A stretch of 14,251 bases of DNA from Bacteroidales bacterium. Its GTDB lineage: Bacteria; Bacteroidota; Bacteroidia; Bacteroidales; Muribaculaceae. The notes under the pieces are model-generated. The model ran no database searches. It had not been told where the DNA came from and saw nothing but the letters and a program-made list of their open reading frames with translations. Made by a program: the position numbers and the translations under genes. Location of the stretch: positions 1-14,251 of the forward strand of contig CAADVV010000072.1 of NCBI GenBank assembly GCA_900752535.1. Direction: 5' to 3'. Numbering within the stretch: position 1 is the first letter of the stretch; each line of letters begins with the position of its first letter. Positions 1 through 5,973 of this stretch are shown here, piece by piece.

Positions 1-126
1 CGTAGGCTACTATTGGCGAAACAATAGGTCAACTCTTTTCACTCCTCTGAGTGAATGGCTGACAGCCACTGATGCAACTTTTCACGTCACACGGATATCA
101 AGTTGTAACCCTAAAATGACAAGACT

Positions 127-303
127 ATGTACGAATACGAAAAAGATAGCGAAATTATAGGTGCGCACTGCACCCTGCTTACCCCCTATAAAGGCTACTC
201 CGAGGGAACAGTTGTCGGCGACTTCGGCAATAAAATAGTGGTACGTCTTAGCAGTGGCAAAGAGGTGGTCGAGTACCGTGATGAAGTGATTATTTACGAT
301 TAA
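127..303 (+). CDS. small unknown protein, 58 aa
   Basis: An ATG at 127 opens a 58-residue frame ending in TAA at 301-303. The protein is acidic, with alternating hydrophobic and charged residues and a GTVVGDFGNKIVVRLSSG stretch at about residues 27-44. That pattern would suit a small beta-barrel of SH3 or KOW-like type, but this is inferred from the pattern only. The next gene starts 11 bases downstream on the same strand, and the three small genes 127-915 look like one unit. No clear TAnnTTTG promoter element is visible in the 126 bases before it, so it may be the continuation of an operon that begins left of the window. Function unknown. Confidence 0.6.
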   Translation: MYEYEKDSEIIGAHCTLLTPYKGYSEGTVVGDFGNKIVVRLSSGKEVVEYRDEVIIYD

Positions 304-314
304 ATCCAAGAGCG

Positions 315-641
315 ATGCAACAGGTAGCAATGAAATTCGTCCAATGGGACGTACCCGAATTAGAAAAGCTGAAAGGCTGCAGGGTTTACCAGTTACGGGA
401 ACAACTTGATAACGGAGACAAGTTGAGCCGTGAAGACAAGAACTGGATTACCCGAAACGTGAAAGAGTGCATCCATTTCAAAAGAGGTATCGCATTGATG
501 GGCTACTTCTTTGATTTCTCCGATGTTCTCAAACGATATTTCGTGAAACAGCACGGACATATCACCGAGTATTGCGCCATTGACAAGACTGCGTTGCGCT
601 CTGTCTTGTATGGTCGAATAGAAGACGTAGTAGAAGTATAA
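315..641 (+). CDS. hypothetical protein, 108 aa
   Basis: A 108-residue frame starting MQQVAMKF. A second ATG at residue 6 (330) is an alternative start. The protein is mixed charged and mostly helical-looking (KLKGCRVYQLREQLDNGDKL, then an aromatic-rich GYFFDFSDVLKRYF segment around residues 63-76). No signal peptide and no membrane segment are seen. It lies 11 bases after the 58-aa gene and 16 bases before the next one. Compact proteins of this type are common as accessory cargo in Bacteroidales conjugative elements, but I cannot name a family with certainty. Confidence 0.75.
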   Translation: MQQVAMKFVQWDVPELEKLKGCRVYQLREQLDNGDKLSREDKNWITRNVKECIHFKRGIALMGYFFDFSDVLKRYFVKQHGHITEYCAIDKTALRSVLYGRIEDVVEV

Positions 642-657
642 TTAAAATCAAAGAAAC

Positions 658-915
658 ATGAAAGCAACGATTGAGCATAGCTTTTGTCCTTATTGTGACG
701 AGGTAACAGAACTCTACTTCCGTATCATCAACACGATTCTTTTCTCAACCGATGAAACGGAACTGCGTACCGGCATGGAACGCCTACAAGAAAAAACACG
801 TCTTGATGATTATTTCGTCTTCGGCTATGGCAAGCATCACCTATGGGTCTGCCAAAGACGTCCCAGTAATCAAAAAAAGATTTTCGAGCATCGGGTAATC
901 ATGGCAGAATTTTGA
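658..915 (+). CDS. hypothetical protein with CPYC motif, 85 aa
   Basis: An 85-residue frame ending in TGA at 913-915. Near the N-terminus it has HSFCPYCDEV (Cys10 and Cys13), a CxxC that could bind metal or be redox active; a third Cys sits in WVCQRRP at about residue 65. The rest is charged and has no membrane segment. Two cysteines alone do not define a zinc ribbon, so the role is open. It is the last of the three small plus-strand genes, and a hairpin follows eight bases after its stop. Confidence 0.7.
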   Translation: MKATIEHSFCPYCDEVTELYFRIINTILFSTDETELRTGMERLQEKTRLDDYFVFGYGKHHLWVCQRRPSNQKKIFEHRVIMAEF

Positions 916-922
916 TGATACA

Positions 923-972
923 GGCAGGAACGGGATAATCTTCCATTCCTGCCACGCCGCATTCCCTTTTTT
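923..972 (+). terminator. possible terminator after the small-gene cluster
   Basis: GGCAGGAA (923-930) pairs perfectly with TTCCTGCC (946-953) across a 15-base loop. A run of six T lies at 967-972, about 13 bases past the stem, farther than in a textbook intrinsic terminator. The place, just after the stop of the 85-aa gene, is right. It could also act only as an RNA-stabilising hairpin. Confidence 0.35.
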
Positions 973-1238
973 ACATCTATCTCTCTCTTTTGGCTGCGCC
1001 ATATCCTTTTGTAAAAACCAGCCATTCGTGAAAAGCTGCCGTCCGCTTTTCCGAAAAGCAGGGTTCTTTCCTTTTTCCCTTTTGTCCCCTATTCTTTCTG
1101 CCGGACGGGAACATGGCAGCACCCCGATACCCCGTTCCGCCTTTTGTCGCCACTTCGTTGATATTCCCTTCTGCGGTATCGCCACCTGTTGTCAGTTCAG
1201 TGTTCTGTTTGTAGCCACCTCTATTCAGTCCGACCGAA

Positions 1239-1382
1239 TTACACGAAAATCCCTGCCGATTCTGCGGACTTACAGCCGAAACGCGCACCATTGTGCCGGT
1301 GGACGGATTGCTCTTTCACTTCCCCTGCAACTACGGCTTTCCGCTCATTTTCAGAATAGTTTTCCGCCGAAGTCATCATCAT
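1239..1382 (-). CDS. possible small protein, 47 aa
   Basis: Three ATG codons in a row (1382 down to 1374) open a 47-residue frame beginning MMMTSAENYSENERKAVV and ending in TAA at 1239-1241. The N-terminal half is acidic and the C-terminal half is basic and glycine-rich. A perfect TAnnTTTG element (TATCTTTG, minus strand, 1392-1399) lies only about ten bases upstream, so the mRNA would be nearly leaderless. I see no clear -33 partner. The frame has no family I recognise and could equally be chance within an untranslated RNA. Confidence 0.3.
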   Translation of the reverse strand: MMMTSAENYSENERKAVVAGEVKEQSVHRHNGARFGCKSAESAGIFV

Positions 1383-1391
1383 TTTCCGATG

Positions 1392-1399
1392 CAAAGATA
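1392..1399 (-). promoter_or_regulatory. candidate minus-strand -7 element
   Basis: The minus strand reads TATCTTTG followed by C, a perfect match to the Bacteroidetes primary sigma -7 consensus TAnnTTTG. No good TTG lies 19-21 bases upstream, so it is tentative. Transcription would run leftwards into the otherwise empty 916-1380 stretch. Confidence 0.35.
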
Positions 1400-1518
1400 G
1401 TATGCAGACGGGAACGACTTTGGAAGTCTTGACCAATGGCACAGCCGTACAATCTTCCTTTATCGAGCCTTCTGGTTTTGCCTACGGACAAAAATAAAGA
1501 GTATTGATGCGTCCGGCC

Positions 1519-1551
1519 TTGGTGCATTCCCTTAACTGCACCTACTTTTTG
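1519..1551 (+). promoter_or_regulatory. likely ssb promoter with an internal dyad
   Basis: TTG at 1519-1521 and TACTTTTTG at 1543-1551 resemble the Bacteroidetes -33/-7 pair, 21 bases apart; the -7 carries one extra T compared with TAnnTTTG. The spacer is filled by a perfect inverted repeat, GGTGCA (1521-1526) and TGCACC (1537-1542). It reads as a repressor operator overlapping the promoter. The ssb start codon is 45 bases downstream. Confidence 0.4.
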
Positions 1552-1595
1552 AGGCAGCGTAAAATTGATTTAATAACTTCTAAAAACAATTCATT

Positions 1596-1976
1596 ATGAA
1601 AAAGATTGAAAACAATTTCGTAGTAACCGGTTTCGTAGGAAAGGATGCAGAAATCCGTCAGTTCACCAACGCAAGTGTAGCACGTTTCCCTCTGGCAGTA
1701 AGCCGACTGGAGAATAATGGCGAGGAATCCAAACGCGTTTCCGCCTTTATGAATTTTGAGGCGTGGCGTAAAAACGAGAACACCGGGTCGTTCGACCAAC
1801 TGACCAAGGGTACGATGCTGACCGTCGAGGGGTATTTCAAGCCCGAAGAATGGAGCGACCAAAGCGGTGTGAAACACAACCGTATCGTGATAGTCGCCGT
1901 CAAGTTCTATCCGCCCGTCGAGAAGGAGGAGACTCCTGAAAAGCCGGCCAAACCAGCGAAAAAAGGCAAGAAATAA
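1596..1976 (+). CDS. ssb: single-stranded DNA-binding protein, short mobile-element type
   Basis: A 126-residue OB-fold SSB. The core starts with NNFVVTGFVGKDAEIRQF and continues through VARFPLAVSR, FMNFEAWRK (the usual xxxxxW motif near strand 3) and GTMLTVEGYFKPEEW, to a closing strand RIVIVAVKFYPP at about residues 97-108. It coats single-stranded DNA and would protect the transferred strand or help replication of the element. The C-terminus is a lysine- and proline-rich tail (residues 109-126) and lacks the acidic DDDIPF-like tip that bacterial SSBs use to recruit partner proteins. Short SSBs are frequent in Bacteroidales conjugative elements. It has its own likely promoter and a strong terminator behind it. 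Confidence 0.93.
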   Translation: MKKIENNFVVTGFVGKDAEIRQFTNASVARFPLAVSRLENNGEESKRVSAFMNFEAWRKNENTGSFDQLTKGTMLTVEGYFKPEEWSDQSGVKHNRIVIVAVKFYPPVEKEETPEKPAKPAKKGKK

Positions 1977-1992
1977 TCCTTGCCTTATCACG

Positions 1993-2023
1993 ACAAAAGC
2001 GGCCTTTGGGTCGCTTTTGTTTT
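1993..2023 (+). terminator. intrinsic terminator of ssb
   Basis: ACAAAAGCG (1993-2001) pairs with CGCTTTTGT (2012-2020) around a ten-base loop, and TTT follows at 2021-2023. It begins 16 bases after the ssb stop. The convergent HU gene ends about 40 bases further right; on the minus strand no T-run follows the stem, so it mainly serves ssb. Confidence 0.75.
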
Positions 2024-2063
2024 ACTCATTACGGTGTTGTTGCACCATCTGTACTTTTATACT

Positions 2064-2345
2064 CTACTTGTTCTCTTTTACCGCATTCAGAAATGCTTTG
2101 GCAGGTTTGAATGCAGGGATGTTGTGAGCGGGAATTTTAATTGTCGTATTCTTCGAAATGTTCCGGGCCGTCTTTTCAGCTCTCCGTTTTATAACAAAGC
2201 TGCCGAAGCCGCGCAAGAACACCTCGTTTCCCGCAACCATCGACTCTTTTACATTTTCCATGAATGATTCCACCACAGTCATCACAACCGTTTTCTCAAT
2301 TCCGCTCTGCCGTGAGATCTGAGCGACAATTTCCGCTTTTGTCAT
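2064..2345 (-). CDS. HU-family DNA-binding protein
   Basis: A 93-residue HU/IHF-like protein, the normal size for the family. The N-terminal helices (MTKAEIVAQISRQSGIEK, then a second helix to about residue 37) are followed by VFLRGFGSFVIKRR, the conserved dimer-core motif. The basic beta-arm with conserved RN spans roughly residues 50-75 and includes the proline-containing IPAHNIPAFKPAK segment. It bends and compacts DNA; such copies on mobile elements often assist recombination or modulate expression. It is convergent with ssb. Its product would be distinct from a chromosomal HU, which I cannot see here. Confidence 0.92.
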   Translation of the reverse strand: MTKAEIVAQISRQSGIEKTVVMTVVESFMENVKESMVAGNEVFLRGFGSFVIKRRAEKTARNISKNTTIKIPAHNIPAFKPAKAFLNAVKENK

Positions 2346-2373
2346 ATTGTTCTTGATTTTAATGAATACGGTG

Positions 2374-2405
2374 CAAAATTAACAAATATCCGCCTGTTAT
2401 AACAA
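2374..2405 (-). promoter_or_regulatory. likely HU-gene promoter
   Basis: On the minus strand TAATTTTG (2374-2381) matches TAnnTTTG exactly, and TTG (complement of CAA at 2403-2405) lies 21 bases upstream. The start codon of the HU gene is about 29 bases downstream of the -7 element, giving a short leader. Confidence 0.6.
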
Positions 2406-2412
2406 TCCAAAC

Positions 2413-2517
2413 TTATTTGTCATCCCGAAAACTGCTTTTACTGAATCCGCCGAAGACGCCCCTCAAGAGCCTGCCCACTACCAAAAATACCAACAATAAA
2501 ATTATAATATCTCCCAT
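2413..2517 (-). CDS. small single-pass membrane protein, 34 aa
   Basis: An ATG at 2517-2515 opens a 34-residue frame ending in TAA at 2413-2415. Residues 4-14 (IIILLLVFLVV) form one strongly hydrophobic segment, followed by the basic and glycine-rich GRLLRGVFGGFSKSS and a charged tail. A promoter-like pair sits just upstream. The shape, a hydrophobic helix followed by an R-rich, G-rich tail, resembles small Bacteroidota proteins such as those of DUF4834, but the frame is too short for a firm assignment. It lies between the HU gene and the recombinase-like gene, all on the minus strand. Confidence 0.5.
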   Translation of the reverse strand: MGDIIILLLVFLVVGRLLRGVFGGFSKSSFRDDK

Positions 2518-2547
2518 AGGTCTTATTTTTTATAGTTATATCCAACT

Positions 2548-2578
2548 TAAAGATACGAAAAAATAATGAATTACGCAA
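2548..2578 (-). promoter_or_regulatory. candidate promoter of the 34-aa gene
   Basis: On the minus strand TATCTTTA (2548-2555) matches TAnnTTTG in all but the last base. TTG (complement of CAA at 2576-2578) lies exactly 20 bases upstream. The 34-aa start codon is about 30 bases downstream. The promoter sits between the recombinase-like gene and the small gene, so the small gene need not depend on readthrough. Confidence 0.45.
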
Positions 2579-2620
2579 GTAATCTACTGATTTTCAATAT
2601 CCATATTTGATTTATAAGTT

Positions 2621-3232
2621 CTATTTCCGGATGCCCGGCACGCGTCCCGGTGTTCGGTTAAGCTGAACCTTGTATTTATTGAGAATGCTGTACACGGTGC
2701 TTTTACTCCGGACACCGCTCTCTTTCCAAATATCACGGATTGAATACCCATTGTTATACATATCCACGATTTTTTTGTCCCGTTCAGTTTTACTCATACT
2801 TTTTTTGGTAATCGGAATACTGATACTCTGCTGCAGGCGTATAATCTTATCTGACGACTTCCGCAAAACAGCCACTTCCTCCGGTAATGCCCCGAACATG
2901 GCCAATACTTCCGCCGGTGTCGTGTCCGGAAACAATTTGTTGTCGGTGTCAATTTTATCGTGAATGGAGATAATACGCACGACCTTGATGCGGCATAGCT
3001 CGATCAATGCCGATAGTTCCCGTAAACCACGCACGGCATTGCTGAATTTTGACACCACCAATTCGTCGCCTCTTTCAAGATTCGACATCAGTTGTTTCCA
3101 TCTCGGTCTGAGCGTCTCGTGTCCGACCGATTCTTCAACCACTTGTACACACCCGTACTGGCGCATCCATTCCTTATCCGCATCAAACGCATCGTAGGAA
3201 TTCGCCTCGAATATATAACCGACTTTTGCCAT
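2621..3232 (-). CDS. serine-recombinase-like protein, predicted catalytically dead
   Basis: A 203-residue protein from the ATG at 3232; the frame could extend four codons to a TTG, but the ATG is preferred. The N-terminal resolvase-like fold is recognisable (KVGYIF, then RPRWKQLMSNLERGDELVV, then GLRELSALIELCRIKVVRII) and a C-terminal Hin-type helix-turn-helix follows (KKIVDMYNNGYSIRDIW to STVYSILNKYKV, about residues 150-190). Aligned by eye to gamma-delta resolvase, Arg8 is Phe, the nucleophile Ser10 is Ala, Asp67 is Ser and Arg68 is Asn; Arg45 and Arg71 equivalents remain. It therefore should not cut DNA and is more likely a DNA-binding regulator. It is divergent from the mobilization operon and could control it. 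Confidence 0.8.
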   Translation of the reverse strand: MAKVGYIFEANSYDAFDADKEWMRQYGCVQVVEESVGHETLRPRWKQLMSNLERGDELVVSKFSNAVRGLRELSALIELCRIKVVRIISIHDKIDTDNKLFPDTTPAEVLAMFGALPEEVAVLRKSSDKIIRLQQSISIPITKKSMSKTERDKKIVDMYNNGYSIRDIWKESGVRSKSTVYSILNKYKVQLNRTPGRVPGIRK

Positions 3233-3262
3233 ATCAATATACAATATTCATGATAACAAGTG

Positions 3263-3270
3263 CAAATATA
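3263..3270 (-). promoter_or_regulatory. -7 element of the recombinase-like gene
   Basis: The minus strand reads TATATTTG then C, a perfect TAnnTTTG. The ATG at 3232 would follow a leader of about 25 bases. The -33 region (about 3291-3293) has no good TTG and directly abuts a TCATACTAT repeat, which suits a regulated promoter. Confidence 0.55.
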
Positions 3271-3293
3271 CAAGTTTTATTCGAGTATCTGAA

Positions 3294-3474
3294 TCATACT
3301 ATATTAAAAAACGAAAATCGTACATTTTTCATGTTTTTATCTTCACTTGTTTTCATTGGTAATCATACTATTAAGTACGATATTAAAAAATGCGCAAAAT
3401 ACGGTTTTTCGGATGCGAAGTATCAAAAATAATATATAGTTTTGCACTAAATAGTACGAAATAATATAGTATGA
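3294..3474. repeat. operator-like repeats in a divergent control region
   Basis: TCATACTAT occurs at 3294-3302 and 3363-3371, and its exact reverse complement ATAGTATGA at 3466-3474. A second motif, GTACGA, occurs at 3375-3380 and 3454-3459, with its reverse complement at 3318-3323. One copy flanks the -33 region of the minus-strand gene, and another covers the start codon of the lipoprotein gene. Repeats placed over both divergent promoters are typical of binding sites for a shared regulator; the neighbouring recombinase-like protein is the obvious candidate (inference). Confidence 0.5.
3437..3444 (+). promoter_or_regulatory. -7 element of the mobilization operon
   Basis: TAGTTTTG followed by C is a perfect TAnnTTTG match on the plus strand, 27 bases before the lipoprotein start codon. 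No strong TTG stands at the -33 position, hinting at a weak or activator-dependent promoter. GTACGA and ATAGTATGA motifs lie between it and the start codon. Confidence 0.55.
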
Positions 3475-4520
3475 AAACATCAAAATCGAACTTAAAACAG
3501 CCGATAATCTTTGCCAAAATAATTGCCGTTTCGATTGCCGTATTCCTATGCGCGTCATGCGACAACGGCAATGGCAAACGATTGGCGAAAGCCAAGAATG
3601 ACCCTGCCGGAACATACAGGGAATACCTGTCTGACATACGCAGGCAGAAAAGACTCTCCATTAAAGAATTGACCGGACACCTCAAGCAATGGCAAACATT
3701 GAGGGATTCCGTATTCCTGTATCTCGAATGTGATACGCTTGGCCGGCTTCATTCCACTGTAAGAGAAGAGTGTGAACAGATACATGATTCCATCCGCATG
3801 GAATTTTCACGGATGGTGCTGTCTCAAACACGCACTTATAAGGATATACTGTGGGTAAAAGAACAAATCTCGCCGCATCTTGAAGACAAAGAGTTGCATC
3901 GTGTGGCTGAAACAATCCGGCCGTTCTTTGCCTCATTGGATAACCAGCCCGTCAGTCAGAGAAACCGACAACATATTCTTGCCACTTATCGAGCTACCCT
4001 TGCTGAAACGATTGATTACGGTATTCATTGTATGGCAGACCTGACGACCTTTATCGAAAAGGAGGATGCTGTGTACCGGGCATTCCTTTCACGTCTGCCT
4101 GATTTCGACGGCGAGAATCTTTCCGACATCACGCATGACACGGAACGATGCTGCGCACAGGTATTTCTTGCCGCCGAACGGAACGACATCACCTATCGCA
4201 ATGCCATGATTTATTTGGCCATGCGCACCAACCGCAGGCTGATTCAGAATGTCCGAACCTGTATCGACGACATCTGCAATCAAAAAGTCAAGACACCGGC
4301 ACAGGCACAAGCCTACATCTGGATGCTTCTCCAGCCTTATTCGTCGTTGGACGGTTTCTGCTTGGCGTTGCTTTCAGCCGAAGAAAGAGAGCAACTCGAT
4401 ATGCTTGCCTCGCAGACACCCGACGCTTTCAGAGAGTTGGGCAGGATGCTGCACCCAGGAGACAACCGCTTGGACGAGCTGCCCGGAATGCTGATGGAAG
4501 CATTCATACACACGCTGTAA
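3471..4520 (+). CDS. lipoprotein heading the mobilization operon, 349 aa
   Basis: The 349-residue product begins with a basic N-terminus and a hydrophobic stretch (IIAVSIAVFL), then CASC, a lipobox with Cys30 as the likely lipidated residue; the -3 position is Cys rather than the usual Leu. The mature part is rich in charged helices and has no further membrane segment, so it should be a periplasmic or outer-membrane anchored protein. I recognise no enzyme motif. It starts the run of closely packed genes ending in the relaxase and the OmpA-like gene, with only three bases to the next gene. A role at the cell envelope during mobilization is an inference from position. Confidence 0.85.
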   Translation: MKTSKSNLKQPIIFAKIIAVSIAVFLCASCDNGNGKRLAKAKNDPAGTYREYLSDIRRQKRLSIKELTGHLKQWQTLRDSVFLYLECDTLGRLHSTVREECEQIHDSIRMEFSRMVLSQTRTYKDILWVKEQISPHLEDKELHRVAETIRPFFASLDNQPVSQRNRQHILATYRATLAETIDYGIHCMADLTTFIEKEDAVYRAFLSRLPDFDGENLSDITHDTERCCAQVFLAAERNDITYRNAMIYLAMRTNRRLIQNVRTCIDDICNQKVKTPAQAQAYIWMLLQPYSSLDGFCLALLSAEEREQLDMLASQTPDAFRELGRMLHPGDNRLDELPGMLMEAFIHTL

Positions 4521-4523
4521 AAT

Positions 4524-4994
4524 ATGACAACAGAAAAATATATGAATATGTTACGACATTTTTATAATGACTTCATGGCATTCGTCCCCCTGCAACTTCC
4601 GCAGTTGCTCGATGTGACGACGATGGAAGAACCGCAGTTCTACGGCGACTATGTGCTGCTTACGTTTCCGTTGCGCACCCCTTACGAACTGGACGAAGTA
4701 ATGGATATGTTCGAGGACGACATGGAGTTGATCACGCTTTACCACCATATCCCGATGCGGACGGAAAAATTCGGTCATAGCACTTGTGCATACTCGAATC
4801 CCGCTTTCGGACAGATGTTCAAGATGAACGCCAAGACTGATACGGAGGGTAATGTAAACAGCATCCTTGTTACCATCTATGATTCTTTGGAGCAGATGTA
4901 CGGGGACCTATGCCTCGATTTGGAACTTCACTCCAAAAGCGGGTTCCTGAAATACAAGAAAGACAAGTCCGACGTGCTGATGAATTTCATATGA
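4524..4994 (+). CDS. mobilization-operon protein of unknown function, 156 aa
   Basis: A 156-residue acidic soluble protein with no signal peptide. The middle part is rich in acidic and aromatic residues (YELDEVMDMFEDDMELITLYHH, about residues 53-74), and the C-terminal end is basic (KYKKDKSD). No catalytic motif is visible to me. It starts three bases after the lipoprotein stop, and its own stop codon overlaps the next start in an ATGA arrangement. Translational coupling to the neighbours is likely. Confidence 0.82.
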   Translation: MTTEKYMNMLRHFYNDFMAFVPLQLPQLLDVTTMEEPQFYGDYVLLTFPLRTPYELDEVMDMFEDDMELITLYHHIPMRTEKFGHSTCAYSNPAFGQMFKMNAKTDTEGNVNSILVTIYDSLEQMYGDLCLDLELHSKSGFLKYKKDKSDVLMNFI

Positions 4995-5392
4995 GAGAAA
5001 GTTTATACCGACAGATGGTCTATTGCATCAACACCTACCGGACGTGGATAGAGGTTGCCGATGACAATCTCTACAAGGAGCATATCATCTCAAGAACCGA
5101 CCGCACCGATTACCTCGTTTCCCGTACATTGGTGCTGCGTGCCTTCAAGACGAACGGCATACACGCCGAGGGTACGACATGGACTATTCCCGAACACGAA
5201 CTGGACAAGGCTTTGGCCATCTACCGAAAGCAAGACAGTACATTCAAGCAGCGCATCAAGAAAGCGGCCATGTACTTTTCGCCCAAGGATGCCGAAACCC
5301 TTATCCGACTGGCGACATACGGTATTGTCCAGTTGGAACTCATTGTGCGCCCCACTCCCATACCCGAAAAGCCCTATTACTTATGTTACTGA
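4991..5392 (+). CDS. mobilization-operon protein of unknown function, 133 aa
   Basis: The start is set at the ATG 4991, which overlaps the previous stop as ATGA; the reading frame stays open upstream to 4910, but that part lies inside the previous gene. The 133-residue product (MRESLYRQMVYCINTYRTW at the N-terminus) is basic and helical-looking, with no membrane segment or signal peptide. The KQDSTFKQRIKKAAMYF stretch is strongly basic and might contact nucleic acid, which is only a suggestion. The last ten bases overlap the start of the membrane-protein gene. Confidence 0.8.
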   Translation: MRESLYRQMVYCINTYRTWIEVADDNLYKEHIISRTDRTDYLVSRTLVLRAFKTNGIHAEGTTWTIPEHELDKALAIYRKQDSTFKQRIKKAAMYFSPKDAETLIRLATYGIVQLELIVRPTPIPEKPYYLCY

Positions 5393-5973
5393 ATATCCTG
5401 CTACTCATTTTCTGCGCGATACCTTTCGGGGTATCAATGTCATTGTACAAGAACAACAAGCGGTTCATGACACCCTTTTACATGGCAATGGCACGAAGCG
5501 GCAACGCCCGTAAACTGTATGTGCAAGTATGGCTGATATGCCTGCTTCTTTTCCATTATGTATATGCCTGTGGACATATGGGTGAGTTTGGAATCCTACT
5601 CTCTACCGGTGTCTGTGCCGCAATGTTCTCGTTCCGATGGACGGACAACTGGTTACGCAGGTTGCTTGACCGCCCCGGTGCATTTGTCACACTCGCATCG
5701 GTCGCACTGGTCATCGGCTTTGTGCCGCATCTGTACACCTTGGCGATAACCATTACCTATCTTCTTCTGGCAGCCCTGTTCTATCCCTCCGTTCGGGTCA
5801 TGTCCGAATGCAAGGACACGGGGACACTTTCCGGATGGGCAAAGCATCCCGGAATGCTGTCAGAATCCTATCACGACAATCATCACGCAAATCTGCCGCA
5901 TGAAGCGGACAGCGGCAACACTGACATATCCGCACAATATGAATCATTAAAACCGAATGAAAATGAAAAATAA
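5383..5973 (+). CDS. multi-pass membrane protein, 196 aa
   Basis: The start is placed at ATG 5383, which overlaps the previous gene by ten bases and is followed at once by a hydrophobic segment; the open frame upstream is a shadow of that gene. The 196-residue protein has about four membrane segments: residues 1-20 (MLLNILLLIFCAIPFGVSM), 47-64 (VQVWLICLLLFHYVYACG), 69-83 (GILLSTGVCAAMFSF) and roughly 101-133 (two adjoining stretches around ALVIGFVPHLYTLAITITYL). A hydrophilic, histidine-rich tail follows (SYHDNHHANLPHEADS). No enzyme motif is seen. It is probably an inner-membrane part of the mobilization apparatus (inference from the operon). Confidence 0.8.
   Translation: MLLNILLLIFCAIPFGVSMSLYKNNKRFMTPFYMAMARSGNARKLYVQVWLICLLLFHYVYACGHMGEFGILLSTGVCAAMFSFRWTDNWLRRLLDRPGAFVTLASVALVIGFVPHLYTLAITITYLLLAALFYPSVRVMSECKDTGTLSGWAKHPGMLSESYHDNHHANLPHEADSGNTDISAQYESLKPNENEK

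Larger units (their letters stand above)
916..1595. other. 680-base region without a secure gene
   Basis: No convincing plus-strand gene lies here. The minus strand is unusually G/A-rich from about 960 to 1100. It holds overlapping frames at 841-1185, 977-1291 and 1239-1382, of which only the last has a plausible promoter. A set of three short repeats, GAAAAGC at 1030-1036, GCTTTTC at 1045-1051 and GAAAAGC at 1053-1059, can form two mutually exclusive hairpins. The right end holds the likely ssb promoter (1519-1551). The region may be a regulatory or untranslated-RNA stretch of the mobile element. Confidence 0.5.

Noticed and set aside
1..160. Plus-strand frame open from the left edge to a stop at 158-160
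   Set aside because: It overlaps the 58-aa gene, has no start in the window, and the residues do not resemble a known protein end. The other two frames stop early (25-27 and 48-50). I cannot support an upstream gene tail.
841..1291. Minus-strand frames of 114 and 104 residues
   Set aside because: They overlap each other, and the first also overlaps the 85-aa gene. Their basic composition follows from a purine-rich strand rather than from protein selection.
1028..1432. 134-residue plus-strand frame
   Set aside because: Rich in Ser, Arg, Cys and Pro with no domain. It runs against a pyrimidine-rich strand and has no promoter, so it looks like chance.
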